A DNA stretch of 64,000 nt from contig CM067085.1 of the NCBI GenBank assembly GCA_034008185.1, positions 59,419,102 through 59,483,101 of the forward strand, in the 5' to 3' direction. A model generated the notes under the pieces. That model saw only the letters and a program-made list of their open reading frames with translations, ran no database searches and was not told the DNA's origin. This document shows, in pieces, positions 60,394 through 64,000 of this stretch. Both the position numbers and the translations under genes were made by a program. Numbering within the stretch: the stretch's first letter is position 1; the number at the start of each line of letters is the position of its first letter. The stretch is from Gorsachius magnificus. Lineage: Eukaryota > Chordata > Aves > Pelecaniformes > Ardeidae.

Positions 60394-62709
60394 CAAACTG
60401 ACACATTATTAGCCTCTACAGATGGCTCTATTCCTCCTAATAATTTTTATTTTTATTTGATGTTTGGAGATGCTGTAAAAAGTGAGTAGTGCTTCAAAAT
60501 GTGACCTCTGTGGGGTTTAAAACCTACTGAATCAGATGAGATATTAAAGCATTCAATGTAATGTATGACTTAAAGCTATGTTTTTAAAACTTTAATAGGA
60601 AATGTCTGATGCTTTAGATTATTATTTCTTGAAGTATAGGCTGAAGAATTTGCTTCAGAGGGTCTCTTTATATCCAAGAAGAGCTACAGTGAGAATACAC
60701 AGTATGTTCTTCCTTCACCATGCCTCTAAATAGATGTAAAGGAGTTAGTGTGTATTAATAATACATCATGTTTCTACTTTGTTTTATACTATTGTACATA
60801 TGTTCTTATACCACAATCAACACCACTGTGTTTAAATATCTCCAAGCAGTTCATTAAGGAAGGTGATTAACATCTGTCATGTGTTTTTTCCGTCCTCCTG
60901 CCTCTGAGGATAGGAGGATATTCAGTGGCAGACCTGGTTTTGGTAGGGATTTATCATTTGTATGGGAGGCTTTTTTATTTTGCTGAAGTTTTATTTTATT
61001 ACACAAAACTACCTATTGGGATAAATGTTTGCAGAGGCAACTCCAAAAAAGTTGGCTTTGCAGTGGAAGTGAAAGGTGATGAGATTTAACTGGAGTGAAT
61101 ATGTTCAGAGACCCAGGCTGGTGTGTGGTGGGAATCCTGCCACATCCTCACCTGCCTACCGGGAGACCTCCCATAGGAGTGTGGGTGAAGGTCTTGAATG
61201 TGGCTTGTGTCTTAGCACTTCAGACCCCAGAAACATTTTCAAGATAAGAACCAAACAGGATCTGCTTTGCACACGCCTAATAGAGGCTGGGTCTCAGGAA
61301 AGCTGTGTGGCCTCCAAGTTCTCTTAAGCTGCCAATAGGCTGGCCTTGTAGGGGTTTGCCATGCATCCAAGGGAACTGTGCTGTAGTTAAAAACTTCAGC
61401 ATGCCTTTCCCCCCTGCCCACAAGCACCAACTCAGTGTAGCTTTGGTGGCAAGCATCAGCTTGCTTCCCCTGCCTGCTCCTCCATGATGAGATCTCATCT
61501 GGACACAGAGGTGGTGGGCACTGTGATGCCCACTGTGCTGAAAGAGAGTAGACGTTTCACTTGAATCTTGCTGGTTATTGAGTCCCTGTTGTCTGACTAA
61601 GCTGCTTCATGGCTGAATATGAATGTGACCAAAACATGGGGGGAAACAGGTCCTTTGGGGAGCCCTTAAGTAAAAACCCTCAGTGGAATGCAGCAGTTTC
61701 TTGCTGTTCCTCATTGTGTATTTCCCTGCAGGTAGGATTCAAATAAATCACTTTGCTGTGTTGCCTGGATTTCTGACACTCTTTCAGTGAGGCAGAGGCA
61801 TCTCAGGACCAGCAGTAACTAGTACTACTTGTTAGGTTGGATCGCGCAGGATAAGAATGCATATCCCTCCCCATCTACTGATGAGGAAGTAAAAACAGTC
61901 CCTCTGGTAGCAATGCTATTCCTTAAGAGCTCGCAGGGTGCCAGGCTCTTGTCAGCAGCCAGGTGAGGCTGTGTTTGGCCTTTGGTAACTATTCTGTGAA
62001 CTTTCAAATATGTGAAGGTCTGATATAGACTGACATTTTCATGGGTGTTTTCACTCTCAGCTGGATTATTGTGTGGGCAAGACTTGAAAACAGGTTAGTT
62101 ACAGCATTTTCCCTCATAGGATCTCCAAGGTTGGAATGACCGTGGTCTCCACTATAGTAATTTTGCAGCATCAACCTTACTGTATTAAACTTTCCTAATT
62201 TTTGCTTTCAGTTTTACTTACTCATGGTAGCTACCCAGGAAAAGCACAGAGATTTGCCCAAATTTCTACAGAACCTCTGCAAGCTTTCATACTAACTATA
62301 AGACTACTGGTAGCTCTTAGTAATAGATTTACCTCTGTCATAATATTTACTAATGTACCTGACTCACATTAATTGTATTCTGTTTGCTTTTCCAAAGAGA
62401 ATTTGATGGGTCCTCAATGACAGCATAGTTTTGTACTAGCTGGTTTCTGTAGACAAGCCAGTTGTTATTGTCTTTGTTGAATTTGCACAACCAGCTTCCA
62501 TCAAGGGAGGGAATTTTGTAGCCAGGTCCATTGCTCAATGAGGGGGAGATGGTGAGGTCTGATTCTTTCCTTGACTTTCCCAGTGAACAAATCCTTCAAC
62601 TGTGAAGAAGATTTTCTGTACCTCCAAAATCTGCATATAGGAGAGCACAGAGGAGAATGGGAAAATAAAGGAGAGGGAGAAGGTCTGTGTGTGCATACGC
62701 AAGCCTGTG

Positions 62710-62736
62710 AACACACGCTCACAAACACACACACAA
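62710..62736. repeat. (CA)n microsatellite, imperfect
   Basis: Interrupted CA dinucleotide repeat (acacacgctcacaaacacac and on). Polymorphic in length in most vertebrates; it lies about 150 bp upstream of the weak exon candidate at 62884. Confidence 0.85.
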
Positions 62737-62883
62737 TCTTGCAAAGATCCCAGTGGGGAACCCACACTAAAGGTTAATGCAGCCCCAGGCTGTAATTAGC
62801 CTTTTGCACAGAGTCTCCTTGTTGTGGAATCTCTATTTATGAGGGTTTTCAGGGGCAATGAACCACCAGTCCCCTCCCCCCAG

Positions 62884-63065
62884 TGCCCCCAGTAAAGCCC
62901 ACCGGCAGGAAGCTGGCGAGGATGCTGGGGTTTGGGAGGAACGCTGAGGAGCAGGGCTTCCCCTCCGGTGGCTCTGGGGCTCCGGCAGCTCCCTTTGAGA
63001 TCTCAGGGATTCTCAAAGACAGAGAAGAAAAATGCATTGCCTTGCTGCTTGCCTTTCTTCAGCGA
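62884..63065 (+). other. Exon-like interval, unrecognised (weak)
   Basis: A C-rich tract ending in CAG (62881-62883) is followed by 182 bp that is open in one frame and ends at CGA|GTAAGG (donor at 63066). The translation (PPVKPTGRKLARMLGFGRNA to IALLLAFLQR) is mixed-charge and looks protein-like, but matches nothing I know. The interval is GC-richer than its surroundings, which by itself lengthens open frames; the minus strand is also open here. No partner exon was found. Confidence 0.15.
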
Positions 63066-64000
63066 GTAAGGGCTAACCTGCCACCCTGATTTAGAAATTC
63101 ATTGTCAGATCAGTTGGTGACAGCAAATTTGCCTGTAATCATATGTATCTGTCACCAGAGAGAGAATTTTCACTGTCCTGTTTTTGTTCACACAAGAAAG
63201 GTTCCTCTTCATTGAAGTGCAAGAAATTAAAGGAATTGGAGAGGGCAATAAATATTAACATTCTTACAACGTCGATTTCATGCTGCTTATCCAAGTTCAT
63301 CTTGCAAAAATATGCTGTCTTGCTATTTGGCAGAAGCTGGTTGTTGCAAGGCGCAGTGAGGATATATTGCAGTGATCAACTCCTCAGTGGCTGGTGGAGT
63401 AAACTCCTAGGGTCATCCCTTTGCAACTAGTGCATAAAATTACATCTAGATATTTTGTTATGATCTGAGTTTGCAAATCTTGCATGTGTTGAAGTCAATA
63501 AGACTATTGAATTTTACCAAATGAATGTAATTTATTTTTAAAATTCAAACAAAATATCTCCTCTACTGAGTATGACCGGTTCAGGAATCTGCATGACATC
63601 AATGCACCACTAATGAATTCCTGCCACAGCACAAAGAGGCTGGTATTTAGGAAAAAAAATCATGTAATCTAACAATGGAAAAACTAGAAGGGAATCAAAC
63701 TTCATTTGATTTGGTTTAGTAATCTCGTGCAGGTGCTCTAAGCTCAAAGTGTTTTCTTGGTGCATGGAGGGAGATGGGGGAATACACCGCACCATGGCGT
63801 AGTTCAGGGTTCTGTTCTATTAGTGCTAAGTGGAATGACATTGGACTGATAAACTGAGATAACGTTTTCAAAAGGCAAATCCCACAATATATTGAAACCT
63901 CCTGGGACCACATGTAGGTGTTGTCAGCTCCACTGCAGGCACAAATGCGAACTCCCACCACTGGGATATGTAACAATTTGTAATGCAACAATTAACAGAA
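63066..64000. other. Unique noncoding sequence to the window end
   Basis: No gene is supported; the longest frames are 63143-63430 (plus, 95 codons) and 63716-63991 (minus, 91 codons). A faint resemblance to an old repeat ('gttgaagtcaataagact' near 63490) is too short to call. Confidence 0.4.

Larger units (their letters stand above)
58561..62709. other. Unique noncoding sequence
   Basis: Apart from the nested hairpin (60108-60160) and the AT simple repeat (60369-60393), nothing is recognised. Frames around 61076-61498 overlap on both strands within a GC-richer patch and are not credible genes. Confidence 0.4.

Noticed and set aside
63463..63512. Fourth ancient-repeat remnant around 'gttgaagtcaataagact'
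   Set aside because: Only about 20 bp resembles the remembered repeat, which is too short to support a call.
1..64000. CRISPR arrays, operons, prophage or bacterial mobile elements
   Set aside because: No regularly spaced repeats and no long coding frames; CR1 elements place the sequence in a sauropsid nuclear genome.
1..64000. Endogenous retrovirus or other viral insertion
   Set aside because: No paired long terminal repeats, primer-binding site or gag/pol/env-like frames were seen; the only reverse transcriptase is of the CR1 LINE type.

Overview
The window reads as 64 kb of gene-poor nuclear DNA from a bird, or less likely another sauropsid. The best evidence is three CR1 non-LTR retrotransposon copies: a 1.25 kb 5'-truncated copy on the minus strand at 34561-35807 and two short 3' tails at 21991-22090 (minus) and 43798-43848 (plus). 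All end in the octamer-type terminus (ATTCTATG and variants) typical of avian CR1. The DNA is AT-rich, has no CpG island and carries few recognisable young repeats. There are no operons, ribosome binding sites, tRNAs or rRNAs, and nothing bacterial or phage-like.

No functional protein-coding gene can be supported. Apart from the CR1 reverse transcriptase remnants, every open frame is short (at most 133 codons), uses atypical starts in many cases, overlaps frames on both strands and resembles no family I recognise. The window is therefore best described as intergenic or deep intronic sequence. Two exon-like intervals (47991-48231 and 62884-63065, plus strand) and one minus-strand frame with a signal-peptide-like N-terminus (40007-40222) are recorded as weak leads only.

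Layout: 1-12 kb is unique sequence with a pyrimidine-rich block at 1.38-2.25 kb and an ancient repeat remnant near 10.7 kb. At 12.4-12.6 kb there is a 162 bp foldback (MITE-like) element. At 14.19-14.65 kb a minus-strand segment has a poly(A) signal, an A12 tract and imperfect flanking direct repeats, as in a decayed retrocopy. From 15 to 34 kb the sequence is unique, with a CR1 tail (22.0 kb), a CpG-bearing pocket holding a perfect RFX X-box (26.72 kb), an ancient repeat remnant (27.8 kb) and a long pyrimidine tract (29.85-30.1 kb). The main CR1 copy occupies 34.56-35.81 kb. Between 36.8 and 37.9 kb a G-quadruplex-prone C tract is followed by a cluster of POU/octamer-like sites. The rest is unique AT-rich DNA, with a homeodomain-site-rich stretch at 55.9-57.7 kb that looks like conserved noncoding DNA and an old repeat with a palindromic core at 58.5 kb.

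The regulatory calls rest on motif content alone, because conservation could not be tested. I found no evidence for a novel multi-gene system; the most checkable leads are the candidate retrocopy, the X-box pocket, the octamer cluster and the foldback element.
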